Positions 44,248 through 56,525 are shown, counted from the stretch's first letter. The stretch is DNA of 58,485 nt from Gammaproteobacteria bacterium MFB021 (GCA_000737985.1 JNVT01000103.1:1-58485), one strand, 5' to 3'. Translations and numbers: made by a program. The notes: generated from the letters alone by a model not told the origin.

Positions 44248-44982
44248 ATGACCCTACCCATTTCACTGCTGTTCCTGGGCGTGGTCTTCGCCACCTCGGT
44301 GCTCTCCGGCGTGTTCGGTATGGCCGGCGGGCTGGTCCTGCTCGGCTTTCTGCTCGCCTGGCTGCCGGCGGCCACGGCGATCGCCGTGCACGGGGTGGTC
44401 CAGCTCTCCGCCAACGCCTCGCGAGCATGGCTGTCGCGCCACTTCATCGACTGGCGCATCGTCGGCGGCATTGCCGTCGGGGTGGTGATCGCCGCACTGG
44501 CGCTGGCGCTGGTGCGCTATCACCCCAGCGAGACGGCGGTGCTGATCGTGCTCGGACTGATGCCGGTGCTGGTGTGGATCCCCAGGCGCTGGTTCCATCT
44601 GGACGTCTCGCGCCCCGGGCACGCGGTGCTCTGCGGGGTGGTCTCCGGTGGCCTGACCATCGCCGTGGGGGTGTCGGGGCCGACCATCGATATCGGCTTC
44701 ATCCGTACCCACTTAGACCGCCGCACGGTGGTCGCGAGCAAGGCGTCGATTCAGGTGATCGCGCACTCGCTGAAGATCGTCTTCTACTGGCAGGCCGCGG
44801 CGGCCATGGGCGCGCAAGAGTGGGGCTGGGTGCTGCTGGGGCTGCCGCTCGCTTTTCTCGGTACGCGCAGCGGCAATCTGATCCTCAACCGATTGAGTGA
44901 CGGCGGCTTTCGCACCTGGACGCGCTGGATCGTCACCGTGGTTGGCGGCTACTACCTGGTGCGTGGCCTGGCCGGCCTCTGA
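44248..44982 (+). CDS. TSUP/TauE-SafE family permease
   Basis: Inner-membrane sulfite-exporter-like permease, 244 residues and about eight hydrophobic segments. The N-terminal repeat GVFGMAGGLVLLGFLLAW and the second GGLTIAVGVSGPTIDIGF are the usual glycine-rich half-motifs. TauE/SafE proteins export sulfite, organosulfonates or other small anions; the ligand is unknown. The ATG at 44248 with GGAG upstream is used; a TTG at 44230 precedes it. No sulfur-metabolism gene is adjacent. Confidence 0.85.
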   Translation: MTLPISLLFLGVVFATSVLSGVFGMAGGLVLLGFLLAWLPAATAIAVHGVVQLSANASRAWLSRHFIDWRIVGGIAVGVVIAALALALVRYHPSETAVLIVLGLMPVLVWIPRRWFHLDVSRPGHAVLCGVVSGGLTIAVGVSGPTIDIGFIRTHLDRRTVVASKASIQVIAHSLKIVFYWQAAAAMGAQEWGWVLLGLPLAFLGTRSGNLILNRLSDGGFRTWTRWIVTVVGGYYLVRGLAGL

Positions 44983-44997
44983 CCCCGGCCCCGCGGT

Positions 44998-45921
44998 TCA
45001 CCCGCGGGAGGGGCTGACGCCGAAGTAGCGCTTGTACTCGCGGCTGAACTGGGAGGTGCTGCGATAGCCCACCTCGCTGGCGGCACGGGCCACGTTCATG
45101 CGCTGCTGGCCGAGCATTGCCCGCGCCTTGAGCAGACGCAGGCGCTTGAGGTACTGCAGCGGTGACTGCTGCGTGGTGCGCTTAAAGTGATGATGGAAGT
45201 GCGAGGCACTCATGTTGGCCTGGGCGGCCAAAGCCTCCACCGTCAGCGGGCTGGCGAAGTGGCGGTGCAGGTAGGTCAGGGCGTCGATGATCCGCGCGTA
45301 CTGCCCCTGACGCTGCACCAACTGACGTAGCGAGGCGCCCTGGGGCCCGCGCAGCGCGGCGAACAGCACCTCCCTGACGCGCCCCGGGCCGAGCACCCGG
45401 CTCTCGGTAGCGTCGCCGAGGCAGTCGATCAGGCGCAGCACGCACGCTTCCATGGTCGCATTCAGTGCCACCGCTGCCATCGGGGCCGGGTCGCCGAGTT
45501 CACGCCCCGAGGCGGGAAGCTGCTGCACCAGTTCGCTGAGGGTGAGCGGATCGAAGGCGATATTGATCCCCAGCATCGGCGCGTTCTCGGGGGTGCGCGT
45601 TTCGCACTCGAACGGCATCGGCAGCGCCTGGACCAGGTAGTTGCCCGGCCCGTAGTGGATCACGCGCTCGCCCAGGTAGCCGATCTTGTCGCCTTGGGCG
45701 ATGACGAAGATGCCCGGTTCGTAGATCAGCGGCGTGCGCGCATAGCTACAGTGCGAGGCGATCAGGCGTACCCCCTCCACCGCGGTATCGAGAAAACCTT
45801 CACCGTCGACCAAGGGGGTGATCGCCTCGGCCAGCCGGCGCGCGGAGACCGCCTCGCTTGGCGTGGCGGCGGCCGGCGCGGCGGGCGCACGATCGAGCAG
45901 TGGTGAGCGTGTGTCGAGCAT
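44998..45921 (-). CDS. AraC family regulator (YqhC-like)
   Basis: A 307-residue regulator with an AraC_N effector domain (residues about 35-190, containing TPLIYEPGIFVIAQGDKIGYLG) and a C-terminal AraC helix-turn-helix pair (LTVEALAAQANMSASHFHHHFK). It is divergent from a zinc alcohol dehydrogenase gene, as YqhC is from yqhD in E. coli. By analogy it activates the dehydrogenase gene when aldehydes accumulate. The intergenic region (45922-46171) is 250 bases and has AT-rich parts but no site that I can name. The end lies 15 bases from the TSUP gene end. Confidence 0.88.
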   Translation of the reverse strand: MLDTRSPLLDRAPAAPAAATPSEAVSARRLAEAITPLVDGEGFLDTAVEGVRLIASHCSYARTPLIYEPGIFVIAQGDKIGYLGERVIHYGPGNYLVQALPMPFECETRTPENAPMLGINIAFDPLTLSELVQQLPASGRELGDPAPMAAVALNATMEACVLRLIDCLGDATESRVLGPGRVREVLFAALRGPQGASLRQLVQRQGQYARIIDALTYLHRHFASPLTVEALAAQANMSASHFHHHFKRTTQQSPLQYLKRLRLLKARAMLGQQRMNVARAASEVGYRSTSQFSREYKRYFGVSPSRG

Positions 45922-46171
45922 CGGCGAGTCCCCTGCGCTGCGGTATCTGCTGGCCCGGCGGACCGGATCATGGCCCCCTGGGAGAGTTAAGTGTAGTTAG
46001 CTTTCAGGGTATTGTGCACGATTGTTGTCGACGGCGTGCCAATTTCAGCTTTCGCTAAGCAGAATCCGGCAGACCTTTGGCAGGATCGAGCATGGCAGTG
46101 TGGCGCGCGATGGACCACACTTCTCGCCGTTATTCACGGGTCGAGAGCGACCCCGGAAAAGGAGCTTTCCC

Positions 46172-47245
46172 ATGAGCGAGAAGACCCCGGCCAAAGGCTA
46201 TGCCGCCCACTCCGACAGTTCCCCGCTGCAGCTTTGGAACTTCGAACGCCGCGCCCCCCGTCCCGACGATGTCTCCATCGAGATCCTCTACTGCGGCGTT
46301 TGCCACAGCGATCTGCACTTCGCCCGCGACGACTGGGGCATGGCCTCCTATCCGGTGATCCCGGGCCACGAGATCGTGGGCCGCGTCACCGCCGTCGGCG
46401 ACGATGTCAGCCAGTATCAGGTCGGTGATCTGGTCGGCGTCGGCTGTATGGTCGACTCCTGCCGCGAGTGCAAGGCGTGCCAGGACGGTCTGGAGAACTA
46501 CTGCGCCGACGGTTTCGTGATGACCTACGGCAGCCCCGACAAGCACGACGGCACCCTGACCCAGGGCGGCTATTCGGACAAGGTGGTGGTCAGCGAGCGC
46601 TTCGTGGTGCGCATGCCCGACGGCCTCGACCTGAAGTCCGCGGCGCCGATCCTGTGCGCCGGCATCACCACCTACTCGCCGCTCAAGCACTATGGCGTCA
46701 AGCCGGGCCACAAGGTCGGCGTGATCGGCATGGGCGGCCTGGGCCACATGGGCGTCAAGCTGGCCAAGGCGCTGGGCGCCGAGGTGACCCTGTTCACCCG
46801 CTCCGAGTCGAAGGAGGCCGAGGCCAAGAAGCAGGGCGCCGACCACGTGGTCATTTCCACCAGCGACGAAGAGATGCAGGCGGTCGCCGAGACCTTCGAC
46901 TTCATGCTCGATACGGTGCCGGTGCAGCACGACATCAACCCCTACCTGGAAGCGCTCAAGCCCGACGGCACGCATATCCTGGTGGGGCTGCTGGAGCCGA
47001 TCGACCCGGCGATCTCCGGTGCCAACCTGGTGTTCCGTCGCCGTGTGCTCGCGGGCTCGCTGATCGGTGGCATGCCGGAAACCCAGGAAGTGCTCGATTT
47101 CTGCGCCGAGCATGGCATCACCTGCGACGTCGAGATGATCAACATCGATCAGATCAACGAAGCGTGGGAGCGCATGCAGAAAGGTGACGTCAAGTACCGC
47201 TTCGTCATCGACATGGCATCGCTGAAGGATGCCGAGGCGGCCTGA
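46172..47245 (+). CDS. Zinc-dependent NAD(P) alcohol dehydrogenase (YahK/CAD type)
   Basis: Medium-chain zinc dehydrogenase, 357 residues. The catalytic zinc site has Cys in YCGVCHSD and His in PGHEIVGRV; the structural zinc site is CRECKACQDGLENYC. The nucleotide-binding glycines are in GMGGLGHMGVKLAK (about residues 188-200). The shape is that of the cinnamyl alcohol dehydrogenase/YahK branch, usually NADPH-dependent aldehyde reductases. ATG 46172 has AAAGGAGC upstream. It is controlled, by position, by the divergent AraC gene, and would clear toxic aldehydes. Confidence 0.93.
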   Translation: MSEKTPAKGYAAHSDSSPLQLWNFERRAPRPDDVSIEILYCGVCHSDLHFARDDWGMASYPVIPGHEIVGRVTAVGDDVSQYQVGDLVGVGCMVDSCRECKACQDGLENYCADGFVMTYGSPDKHDGTLTQGGYSDKVVVSERFVVRMPDGLDLKSAAPILCAGITTYSPLKHYGVKPGHKVGVIGMGGLGHMGVKLAKALGAEVTLFTRSESKEAEAKKQGADHVVISTSDEEMQAVAETFDFMLDTVPVQHDINPYLEALKPDGTHILVGLLEPIDPAISGANLVFRRRVLAGSLIGGMPETQEVLDFCAEHGITCDVEMINIDQINEAWERMQKGDVKYRFVIDMASLKDAEAA

Positions 47246-47323
47246 TCGCCTGGCTCTAGTTCTGGCTCTGGCCTTATCCAGACCTGCCACGCGACCCGTA
47301 CTCGGATAGCGTGAGCGTGCCAA

Positions 47324-47351
47324 GCGCGCGGCCTTCGGGTCGCGCGCTCTT
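47324..47351 (+). terminator. Rho-independent terminator after alcohol dehydrogenase
   Basis: GCGCGCGGCC pairs with GGTCGCGCGC (47324-47333 and 47338-47347) with one G-T pair. The loop is a stabilising TTCG. TCTT and, further on, TTT follow. It sits 78 bases past the stop and just before the convergent tesB end. Confidence 0.75.
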
Positions 47352-47372
47352 GCGTTTCAGTCAAGCCGAGCT

Positions 47373-48188
47373 TCAGTTTCCGCCGACCCGCACCATGCCC
47401 TCCTGCGCGGTGGAGGCGATCAGACGCCCTTGGGTGTCATAGAAACTGCCGCGGGCAAAGCCGCGAGCGCCACCGGCCCACGGGCTCTCCATCACGTAGA
47501 GCAGCCAGTCGTCGAGCTTGGGGTCCTCGTGGATCCACAGCGCGTGGTCGAGACTGGCGATGCGCAGCTGCGGGTCGCCGAGGGTCACGTCATGCGGCAG
47601 CAGGCTGGTCAGCAGCAGATTGAAGTCCGAACCGTAGGCGAGCAGATAGCGGTGCAGGGCCGGGTCGGCGGGCAACTGCCCGCCGGCGAGACGGAACCAG
47701 ATCATCCGCGACGGCGGGCAATCGTGGCGCTCCTCGACGGTGATGAACTCCACCGGATGGTTGCGAAAGCGCTGATGCACCGCTTCGCCGCGGGCCAGCA
47801 GCGCCTCGGGGTGGTCGACCTCAGGGGCGCTCGGCTGATGGTGGATGCCCTGCTCACGCCCCTGGAACGAGGCGCTGCAGAAGAAGATCGGCTGGCCTTT
47901 CTGGATCGCGGTGACGCGGCGGGTAGTGAAACTGCCACCGTCACGCACGCGGTCGACCGAGTAGACCACCGGCAGGGCGGCGTCGCCGCGGCGCAGGAAG
48001 TAACCGTGCAGCGAGTGCAGGTAACGATCCTCGGGCACGGTACGGGTGGCGGCGGCGGCCGACTGCCCCAGCGCCTGACCACCGAACAGCTGGGGCAGGC
48101 CCAGATCCTGGCTCTGGCCACGGAACAGGTTCTCCTCGAGAGCCTCGAGACCCAGCAGGGCGACGAGATCATCCAACGCTTGGCTCAT
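47373..48188 (-). CDS. tesB: Acyl-CoA thioesterase II
   Basis: Double-hotdog acyl-CoA hydrolase, 271 residues (E. coli TesB 286). The catalytic residues fall in SLDHALWIHED (Asp) and STAQEGMVRV (Gln), matching the Asp204-Thr228-Gln278 triad of the family. The N-terminus LDDLVALLGLEALEENLFRG is typical. ATG 48188 is used; a long upstream in-frame extension is Arg-rich and not coding-like. Cytoplasmic. Divergent from tadA by 83 bases. Confidence 0.93.
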   Translation of the reverse strand: MSQALDDLVALLGLEALEENLFRGQSQDLGLPQLFGGQALGQSAAAATRTVPEDRYLHSLHGYFLRRGDAALPVVYSVDRVRDGGSFTTRRVTAIQKGQPIFFCSASFQGREQGIHHQPSAPEVDHPEALLARGEAVHQRFRNHPVEFITVEERHDCPPSRMIWFRLAGGQLPADPALHRYLLAYGSDFNLLLTSLLPHDVTLGDPQLRIASLDHALWIHEDPKLDDWLLYVMESPWAGGARGFARGSFYDTQGRLIASTAQEGMVRVGGN

Positions 48189-48211
48189 TCGCGTATCCTT
48201 GCGTGCAGTAA

Positions 48212-48746
<535 letters not shown>

Positions 48747-48757
<11 letters not shown>

Positions 48758-50705
48758 GTCCGTCCATCTCCACCCGGTCGCGGCCATTCTGCTTGGCCCG
48801 ATAGAGCGACTCGTCGGCGGCCTGGAACAGCGCCTCGCGCTGCAGCGGGCCGCCGCTCGTCACGCTGACGCCGATGCTCAGGGTCACCGGCTGGCCGTCG
48901 GGCTGCACCAGTTCGCTGGCGGCCAGCGCCTGACGCAGCGATTCGGCCAGACGCTTGGCCTGCTGGCGGTCGCAGCGGGGCATGCAGGCGACGAACTCCT
49001 CGCCGCCGTAGCGCGCGAAGATCCCCCCGGCGGCCTCGATCTTATCGCGGCAGCAAGCCGCTACGGTGGCCAGGTAGCGGTCACCGGTGAGGTGGCCGAA
49101 ATGGTCATTGATACGCTTGAAGTGATCCAGATCGCAGATCATCAGCGCCAGTGGCAGCATCTTTTGGTGTTCGTCCAGCCAGTTCATCAACTGGCGGCGG
49201 TTGGGTAGCTGGGTCAGTTCGTCGTGGCGCGCCAGCCATTCGATCTCGCTCTGCAGCCGCTCGCGCTGGGCGATCTCGTGACGCAGCGAGTCGTTGGCCT
49301 GGCTGGCGAGGCGGTGCTGCTGGGCCAGCCGGCGATAGACGTAGAGCACCATGTAGACCAGGTAGGCAAGCACCAGGCCGAACACCAGCGTGATCTCCGG
49401 CACACGATCGCGCTGGCGCAGCAGTAGATCGAGATCGGGTTGCACGCTGAGCGTCAGGGTGTCGGCGCCCATCCGCACCGGGCGCTGATAGCGCCATTTG
49501 GACAGGTTGGCCAGCGGGCCGCCGTGGAAATAGACCTGCTGATGGTCGAGTACCATGATCGCGCGGTCGCGGCTGTGGGTCTGGCGCAGCAGCGACCTGA
49601 GCAGGTTGTCGACGCTGACCACCATGCCCACCGCCCCCAGCAGTTCGCCATCGACGATATCACGCACCGGCAGATAGCTGATCACACCGCGCCCGCCCTG
49701 AAGGAAGTCGATGATCCCGGTCTGCCCTTCGATGCCGTAGACCAGTGGCCGGTCGAGCACCGCGTTGGCTTCGAGCTGGCTGCGATAGAGGTTGATGCCG
49801 AGCAGTGACTGATTGCCGCGCAGCGGGTAGACGCGGATCACCTTGCCGTCGCGATCGATGAAGGCGATATCGCGGAAGTAGCCGAAATCTTCGTAATAGC
49901 GCTTGGCCTGGCGCTCCCACTCGGAGCGCGTGGGAATCTGTCCGAGCATGTCCCAGAAGCTGGCGAAGCGGCGCATCGCCTTGAGGTGGGCATCGGTCTC
50001 CGTGGCGAGCAGGGTGGCGATGCGGTCACCGTCGTTGGCGATCTGCGTGAACAGCCGATCATTGTCGTTCTGGCGCTGCTGCTGCCAGCCGAATAGCACG
50101 GCCAGCATGATCGTGCCGGCGATCGCCAGCGGTGGCAGAATACGCTGCCAGTAGCGCAGCAACGGCGCTACCAGACGTGCCAGCTGGCCGCCCCAGAGCA
50201 GCCCGAGCGCCGCCAGCAGCGCCGGCGGCGCTCCGATCAGCGCGCTCGCATGGGGCGGGGCGGGCAGCAGCGAACGCGCGCTCAACAGCGCCGTGCAGCC
50301 GGCGACGAGCAGTAGCAGTGCCGGCGAACCCAGTCCCAGCCGGCTGAGCAGCAGCAGGTTGAGCATCAGCGTGAACAGTGCGGCCAGCGCCAGCGGCGAG
50401 GGGCGCACCTGATAGAGAGTCAAGCCACCCGGCAGATGATCGAGCCAGCCCTGCCAGGTACTGGTGGCGACCCAGCTTTCGCTGAGCATGAAGCTGGCGA
50501 GAATGCCGAGTGTCACCAGCGCGGTGGGGATCAGCAGCCAGCGGCTGAGCGTGAGCCAGCGCTGCCAGGTGAACCACTGGCCCAGTGCCAGCAACCCCAG
50601 CAGCGGCGCCAGCACCCAGCGCTGGGCAGGATCTTCGCCCGACCAGAGTGTCCAGACGATGAGCGGCAGGCTCAGGTAGAGCATGAGACTGGACACCAAG
50701 GGCAT
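48747..50705 (-). CDS. Membrane-bound diguanylate cyclase with extracytoplasmic sensor
   Basis: A 652-residue GGDEF protein. The first 225 residues hold six to seven hydrophobic segments. A periplasmic sensor of about 230 residues follows (dCache/CHASE-like, from about 225 to 455), then one transmembrane helix, a short coiled coil and a GGDEF domain with the signature GGEEF (about residues 573-577), which should be catalytically active. RxxD of the inhibitory site precedes the signature region in other members but I could not confirm it here. ATG 50705 has GAGGAG 12 bases upstream. No EAL domain. The signal molecule is unknown. Confidence 0.87.
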
Positions 50706-50764
50706 AGGCGATCGACGGCTCCTCGTGGTGCAGCCACACAAGCCGTGGCCGCACCGGCCAAGGC

Positions 50765-52216
50765 TTACATCAGGGGCGTGACGATTTCCAGCGGGGTCAT
50801 GGTGTCGCTATCCAAGGTGCGCTGACCCAACTGATCGAACTGCTGCTGACTGCGATTGACGTACTTCAATATTTCGTAATAGCGGCGCACGTTACGCACG
50901 TAGATCACCGGCTCCCCGCCCCGAGCATACCCATGGTTGGCTTGCGAATACCACTCGCGCTGCGCCAGCAGCGGCAGCGCCTCGCGCACGTCGAGCCAGC
51001 GGTCGGGGTCACCGCCGCGCTGAGCGGCGATGGCGCGGGCGTCGAAGAGGTGGCCGAGACCCACGTTGTAGGCCGCTAGCGCCATCCAGGTGCGGTCGGG
51101 CTCGGGGATCGAGGCATCCAGCCGCTCGCGCACGTGGCGCAGGTAGCGCGCCCCGCCGTCGACGCTCTGGCGCGGGTCCAGGCGGTTGTCGATGCCGATC
51201 TCGTCGGCGGTAGGCCGGGTCAGCATCATCAGGCCGCGCACCCCGGTGGGCGACGTGGCATCCGGCTGCCAGTGCGACTCCTGATAACCCAGCGCGGCGA
51301 GCAGACGCCAGTCGAAACCGGTATCCCGCGCGGCCTCCTTGAAGTAGGGCACGAAGCGCGGCAGGCGGTTACGCACATGGTGGATGAACAGGCGTGCGCC
51401 GACGTACTCCAGATAGTCGTCGTGGCCGAAGTAGCGCCCGATCAGCTCGTCGAGCTCGCCGCTACGGCGCTGTGCGGCGATGAAGCGATTGGCCGCTTGC
51501 TGCAGCGCCAGCGGCTGGCTGGCGGAGAACGCCCAGACCAGCGTCAGCGGCTTGCCCAGGGCGAAGCCGCGCTCGACGTTGGGGAAGAACAGCCGGTTGA
51601 GCTTGAACTGATGGGTATAGACCACCGCGGCATCGAGATCGTCGCGCTCGACCATCTCCAGCAGGTCGGCAATGGCCAGATCGTCGGCCTCGCGCCAGCC
51701 CAGACCGGGCAGATTCTGCTGCTGGGCGCGCAGCGCCGCGGCGTTGCCGGAGCCGGCGATCACCCCGATGCGCAGATCGAGCAGATCGTCGAGGGTGCGC
51801 ACCGGTGGCAGCCCGCGGCGATAGACCACCAGCGGCTGCAGGGTCAGGATCGGCTGGCTGTAGCGCAGCCCGCTGCGGTGCTGATCGAGGGTCAGCGCGG
51901 CCGCACCGAGGTCGGCCTCGCCCCGGCGCACGTCATCGAGCACGTCATTGATGCGGCTATCGTTGTTGACCGCCAGGCTGACCCCCAGCGAATGGGCGAA
52001 GCGCCGTACCAGCTCGTACTCGAAGCCGGTGGGGCCGTGGCCGCCCTGATAGAAGGTGATTGGCCCATTACGGGTGGCGACCTGCAGAAAGTCGCGCTGA
52101 CGGATCGAATCGAGTCCGTCGCCCAGGCGTGGCAGCAGCTCGGCGGGACACAAGAGGGTGGCCAGGGCCAGCAGTACCGTCAACGCAGCACGCAGGCGCT
52201 TTGAGAGATGGAGCAT
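50765..52216 (-). CDS. mltF: Membrane-bound lytic murein transglycosylase F
   Basis: Peptidoglycan-cleaving enzyme with 483 residues. The N-terminal hydrophobic segment (about residues 8-26) acts as a signal or anchor; no lipobox is clear. A periplasmic binding-protein-like regulatory domain spans about 40-265. The C-terminal slt-type catalytic domain has the glutamate Glu313 in [12 protein letters not shown] and the motif [13 protein letters not shown] 52216 is used; the upstream ATG-like GTG at 52246 is possible. In many gammaproteobacteria mltF lies next to purL, divergently, as here. Confidence 0.93.
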   Translation of the reverse strand: MLHLSKRLRAALTVLLALATLLCPAELLPRLGDGLDSIRQRDFLQVATRNGPITFYQGGHGPTGFEYELVRRFAHSLGVSLAVNNDSRINDVLDDVRRGEADLGAAALTLDQHRSGLRYSQPILTLQPLVVYRRGLPPVRTLDDLLDLRIGVIAGSGNAAALRAQQQNLPGLGWREADDLAIADLLEMVERDDLDAAVVYTHQFKLNRLFFPNVERGFALGKPLTLVWAFSASQPLALQQAANRFIAAQRRSGELDELIGRYFGHDDYLEYVGARLFIHHVRNRLPRFVPYFKEAARDTGFDWRLLAALGYQESHWQPDATSPTGVRGLMMLTRPTADEIGIDNRLDPRQSVDGGARYLRHVRERLDASIPEPDRTWMALAAYNVGLGHLFDARAIAAQRGGDPDRWLDVREALPLLAQREWYSQANHGYARGGEPVIYVRNVRRYYEILKYVNRSQQQFDQLGQRTLDSDTMTPLEIVTPLM

Positions 52217-52356
52217 GCGAAGGGATCGGTCACGGCGTGACGCCACACCATAGCCGGCCGCGGCGCCGCTGTCATCTCCTGGCGGAGACTTCGGCGGGCG
52301 CTAATCAAGAGGCTTGTCACGCTGTGCGCGCTTTCGGCGTCGCCCGCGGCGCGGGC

Positions 52357-52392
52357 TTAGCGAGCGGCGCCGCTTTCCAGTATCATGGCGCC
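52357..52392 (+). promoter_or_regulatory. Candidate purL promoter with overlapping dyad
   Basis: TTAGCG (52357-52362) and TATCAT (52381-52386) with 18 bases between, about 95 bases before the purL ATG. A 6-bp inverted repeat, GGCGCC (52366-52371 and 52387-52392), brackets the -10. It does not match the PurR consensus, so regulation by PurR is not supported. Confidence 0.35.
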
Positions 52393-52481
52393 CTGATTCG
52401 GCCGCGCTGCCCCGATTCGCCCGATCGATCCGCGCTCAGACAGCCACGCGATCCCTGACCGTCCTGGAGGCTTTCCTCGCC

Positions 52482-55400
52482 ATGCTCGAATTGCAAGGCG
52501 CTCCCGCGCTATCTGCATTCCGTCACGCCAAGCTGCTCGCCGACCTGCGCGACGCGGTGCCCGAAGTCGAGACCCTCGAAGCCCACTATGTCCACTTCGT
52601 CGATCATCGCGACGATCTCGACACCGCCGCCCGCGACACCCTCGCGCGGCTGCTCGACTATGGCCATGACACGCTGGCGGATCGCGCCACGCCGGCGGGC
52701 AACGACGCCGCTGCGCACGGCCATCGCTTTCTGGTGGTGCCGCGGATCGGCACCATTTCGCCGTGGTCGTCCAAGGCTACCGATATCGCGCACAACTGCG
52801 GTCTGACCCAGGTCGCCCGACTCGAGCGGGGTATCGACTACCGCGTGACCTTCAAAAAGGCGCCTCAGGCGGAGGCCTTCGCCGCGTTGGTGGCGTGTCT
52901 GCACGACCGCATGACCGAGAGCGTGCTGCAGGATGCCAGCGATGCCGCCAAGCTGTTCTCGCAGCAGGCGCCGGTGCCGCTGGCCACGGTCGACGTGATC
53001 GGCGGCGGGCGCCCGGCGCTGGCCAACGCCAACGGCGAGCTGGGGCTGGCCCTGGCCGACGACGAGATCGACTATCTGGTCACGGCCTTCGGCGAGCTCG
53101 GGCGCAACCCGACCGACGTCGAACTGATGATGTTCGCCCAGGCCAACTCCGAGCACTGCCGTCACAAGATCTTCAATGCTGACTGGGTGATTGACGGCGA
53201 GGCGCAGAGCCACTCGCTGTTCAAGATGATCAAGAACACCTTCGAGCAGTCCAGCGACAAGGTGCTCTCGGCCTACAGCGACAACGCCGCGATCATCGAG
53301 GGCAGCCGCGCCGGACGCTTCTTCCCCGCGCCCGAGACCCAGGTCTACGCCGCGACCCAGGAGCCGATCCACATTCTGATGAAGGTGGAGACCCACAATC
53401 ACCCCACCGCGATCGCCCCGCACCCGGGCGCGGCCACCGGTGCCGGCGGCGAGATCCGCGACGAGGGCGCCACCGGCCGCGGCGGCAAGCCCAAGGCGGG
53501 GTTGACCGGCTTCACCGTCTCCAATCTGCGTATTCCCGAGTTCGTGCAGCCGTGGGAAGCCTTCGACTACGGCAAGCCCGAGCGTATCCAGTCGGCGCTC
53601 GACATCATGCTCGAAGGGCCGATCGGTGGCGCGGCGTTCAACAACGAGTTCGGCCGGCCCAACCTCAATGGCTTCTTCCGTACCTTCGAGCTCGACGCCG
53701 TGGGTGCGGCGGGTATCGAACGCCGTGGCTACCACAAACCGGTGATGCTGGCCGGCGGCTACGGCAACGTACGTGACGCCCACGTGCTCAAGGGCGAGAT
53801 CCCTGTCGGCGCCAAGCTGATCGTGATGGGCGGACCGGCGATGCTGATCGGCCTCGGCGGCGGCGCGGCGTCGTCGATGGCCTCGGGTTCCTCCAGCGAG
53901 GATCTCGATTTCGCCTCGGTGCAGCGCGACAATCCCGAGATCGAGCGTCGCGCCCAGGAGGTGATCGACCGCTGCTGGGCGCTGGATGATGCCAACCCCA
54001 TCGCCTTCATCCACGACGTCGGCGCCGGCGGGCTCTCCAATGCGCTGCCGGAGCTGGTCAAGGATGGCGGCCGCGGCGGGCTGTTCGATCTGCGCGCGGT
54101 GCCCAACGCCGAGCCCGGCATGAGCCCGCTGGAGATCTGGTGCAACGAAGCCCAGGAGCGCTATGTGCTGGCGGTGACGCCGGAGCAGCTCGCGGTGTTC
54201 GATGCCATCTGCCAGCGTGAGCGCTGCCCTTACGCGGTGGTCGGCGAGGCCACCGAGGCGCACCATCTGAGCGTGCGCGACGGCCAGTTCGAGGCCGACC
54301 CGGTGGATCTGCCGATGAGCGTACTGTTCGGCAAGCCGCCCAAGATGCAGCGCAGCTTCGAGCGTCACACGCTCAACCTGCCCGGCCTGGGGCTCGACAA
54401 TCTCGACCTGCGCGAAGCGCTGGACCGGGTGCTGCGGCTGCCCACGGTGGCCTCGAAGAGCTTTCTGATCACCATCGGCGACCGCTCGATCACCGGGCTA
54501 GTGGCGCGCGACCAGATGGTCGGGCCGTGGCAGGTGCCGGTGGCCGACTGCGCGGTCACCACCGCCAGCTTCGACACCCACGCCGGTGAGGCGATGGCCA
54601 CCGGCGAGCGCCCGCCGGTGGCGCTGATCGACCCGGCGGCGAGCGCGCGTCTGGCGGTGGCCGAGACCATCACCAACCTGGCGGCGGCGCCGATCGCCGC
54701 GCTCTCCGATGTCAAGCTCTCGGCCAACTGGATGAGCGCCGCCGACCATGTCGGCGAGAACCAGGCGCTCTACGATGCCGTGCATGCCGTCGGTATGGAG
54801 CTGTGCCCGGCCCTGGGCATCGCCGTGCCGGTGGGCAAGGACTCGATGTCGATGCGCACCGCCTGGCAGGCCGATGACGAAGACAAGAGCGTCACCGCGC
54901 CGCTGACGCTGGATATCACCGGTTTCGCCCCGGTCACCGATGCGCTGGCAACGCTGACCCCGCAGCTGCGACTCGACCAGGACGAGAGCGATCTGATCCT
55001 GATCGATCTGGGCCGCGGCCAGAACCGCCTCGGCGGCTCGGCGCTGGCCCAGGTCTACGGTCAGGTCGGCAACGTCTGCCCGGATCTCGACGAGGCCGAG
55101 GATCTGGTGGCGTTCTTCAACGTCATCCAGGGCCTCAACGCCGACGGCAAGCTGCTGGCCTATCACGACCGCAGCGACGGCGGGCTGATCGTGACCCTGC
55201 TGGAGATGGCCTTCGCCGGCCACGGCGGGCTGGAGATCAAGCTCGACTGGCTCACCGACGACGCGGTGGGCGCGGTGGATGCGCTGTTCGCCGAGGAGCT
55301 GGGGGCGGTGATCCAGGTCAATCGCCGCGATACCGAGTTCGTGCTGGCGCAGTTCGCCGCCGCGGGTATCGACACCTGCGGCGTGATCGCGCGCCCGCGC

Positions 55401-56411
55401 TACGACGATCAGGTGCGTATCACACTGTTCGAAGAGCCGCTGCTCGAGACCACCCGGGCCATGGCCCAGCGTACCTGGGCGGAGACCAGCTACCGCCTGC
55501 AGGCGCTGCGCGACAACCCGGAGAGTGCCAAGAGCGAGTTCGACGGCCTGCTCAACCTGCGCGATCCGGGGCTCTCCGCCAACCCCACCTTCGACGTCGA
55601 CGACGATGTCGCCGCGCCCTTCATCAACCAGGGCGTGCGCCCGCGGGTCGCCATCCTGCGCGAGCAGGGGGTCAATGGCCATGTCGAGATGGCGGCGGCC
55701 TTCGACCGCGCCGGCTTCGAGGCGGTCGACGTGCACATGAGCGACATTCTCGCCGGGCGCGTTACCCTCGACGAGATGAAGGGGCTGGTCGGCTGTGGCG
55801 GCTTCTCATACGGCGACGTGCTCGGCGCCGGCGGCGGCTGGGCCAAGTCGGCGCTCTACAACCCGCGGGCGCGTGACCAGTTCGCCGCCTTCTTCGCCCG
55901 CGAGGACACCTTCGGGCTCGGCGTGTGCAACGGCTGCCAGATGTTCTCGCAGCTCAAGGAGCTGATCCCCGGGGCCGAGCGCTGGCCGCGCTTCGTGCGC
56001 AATCACTCCGAGCAGTTCGAGGCGCGGGTGTCGATGGTCAAGGTCGAGCAGACCCCCTCGATCCTGTTCGCCGGCATGGCCGGGTCGACCCTGCCGGTGG
56101 CGGTGGCCCACGGTGAAGGCCGGGCGCTGTTCGCCGACAGCAGCCATCTGCGCGGCATGCAGGGCAGCGGTCAGATCGCGCTGCGCTACGTCGATAACGA
56201 CGGCCAGGTGACCACCCGCTACCCGGCCAACCCCAACGGCTCGCCCTCCGGGGTGACCGGGCTGACCACGCCGGACGGACGCGTCACCATCATGATGCCC
56301 CACCCGGAGCGGGTCGCCCGCGCGGTCACCAACTCCTGGCGGCCCGCCGAATGGACCCAGGACGGCGCCTGGATGCGGCTGTTCCGCAATGCGCGGGTAT
56401 GGGTGGGCTAA
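52482..56411 (+). CDS. purL: Phosphoribosylformylglycinamidine synthase
   Basis: Fourth step of purine synthesis: FGAR, glutamine and ATP give FGAM. One polypeptide of 1309 residues (E. coli 1295) combines the synthetase and glutaminase domains. Visible are the ATP-binding loop GGxGxSSM-like [16 protein letters not shown], and an N-terminal linker. In the glutaminase domain the nucleophile is Cys1149 in GVCNGCQM, and a histidine in PHPERV is the rest of the triad. ATG 52482 has GGAGG about 13 bases upstream. Monocistronic, with a strong terminator. Confidence 0.95.
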   Translation: MLELQGAPALSAFRHAKLLADLRDAVPEVETLEAHYVHFVDHRDDLDTAARDTLARLLDYGHDTLADRATPAGNDAAAHGHRFLVVPRIGTISPWSSKATDIAHNCGLTQVARLERGIDYRVTFKKAPQAEAFAALVACLHDRMTESVLQDASDAAKLFSQQAPVPLATVDVIGGGRPALANANGELGLALADDEIDYLVTAFGELGRNPTDVELMMFAQANSEHCRHKIFNADWVIDGEAQSHSLFKMIKNTFEQSSDKVLSAYSDNAAIIEGSRAGRFFPAPETQVYAATQEPIHILMKVETHNHPTAIAPHPGAATGAGGEIRDEGATGRGGKPKAGLTGFTVSNLRIPEFVQPWEAFDYGKPERIQSALDIMLEGPIGGAAFNNEFGRPNLNGFFRTFELDAVGAAGIERRGYHKPVMLAGGYGNVRDAHVLKGEIPVGAKLIVMGGPAMLIGLGGGAASSMASGSSSEDLDFASVQRDNPEIERRAQEVIDRCWALDDANPIAFIHDVGAGGLSNALPELVKDGGRGGLFDLRAVPNAEPGMSPLEIWCNEAQERYVLAVTPEQLAVFDAICQRERCPYAVVGEATEAHHLSVRDGQFEADPVDLPMSVLFGKPPKMQRSFERHTLNLPGLGLDNLDLREALDRVLRLPTVASKSFLITIGDRSITGLVARDQMVGPWQVPVADCAVTTASFDTHAGEAMATGERPPVALIDPAASARLAVAETITNLAAAPIAALSDVKLSANWMSAADHVGENQALYDAVHAVGMELCPALGIAVPVGKDSMSMRTAWQADDEDKSVTAPLTLDITGFAPVTDALATLTPQLRLDQDESDLILIDLGRGQNRLGGSALAQVYGQVGNVCPDLDEAEDLVAFFNVIQGLNADGKLLAYHDRSDGGLIVTLLEMAFAGHGGLEIKLDWLTDDAVGAVDALFAEELGAVIQVNRRDTEFVLAQFAAAGIDTCGVIARPRYDDQVRITLFEEPLLETTRAMAQRTWAETSYRLQALRDNPESAKSEFDGLLNLRDPGLSANPTFDVDDDVAAPFINQGVRPRVAILREQGVNGHVEMAAAFDRAGFEAVDVHMSDILAGRVTLDEMKGLVGCGGFSYGDVLGAGGGWAKSALYNPRARDQFAAFFAREDTFGLGVCNGCQMFSQLKELIPGAERWPRFVRNHSEQFEARVSMVKVEQTPSILFAGMAGSTLPVAVAHGEGRALFADSSHLRGMQGSGQIALRYVDNDGQVTTRYPANPNGSPSGVTGLTTPDGRVTIMMPHPERVARAVTNSWRPAEWTQDGAWMRLFRNARVWVG

Positions 56412-56439
56412 TCCACGCGCCCGCGTCGCGGTCGACGCG

Positions 56440-56477
56440 AAAAAGCCGGCTGGCCCTCAGGGCAAGCCGGCTTTTTT
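56440..56477 (+). terminator. Rho-independent terminator after purL
   Basis: AAAAAGCCGGCT (56440-56451) pairs with AGCCGGCTTTTT (56465-56476), extended by a T-run. It lies 28 bases past the stop. A clear strong terminator. Confidence 0.92.
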
Positions 56478-56525
56478 GTGCGCTTCATTCGGCGACCGGA
56501 GCCCGCCAGTGCGAGAGCGGTACGA

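Noticed and set aside
52509-54368. Long antisense open frame (619 codons) within purL
   Set aside because: The sense gene is clear. The antisense protein has no recognisable motif.
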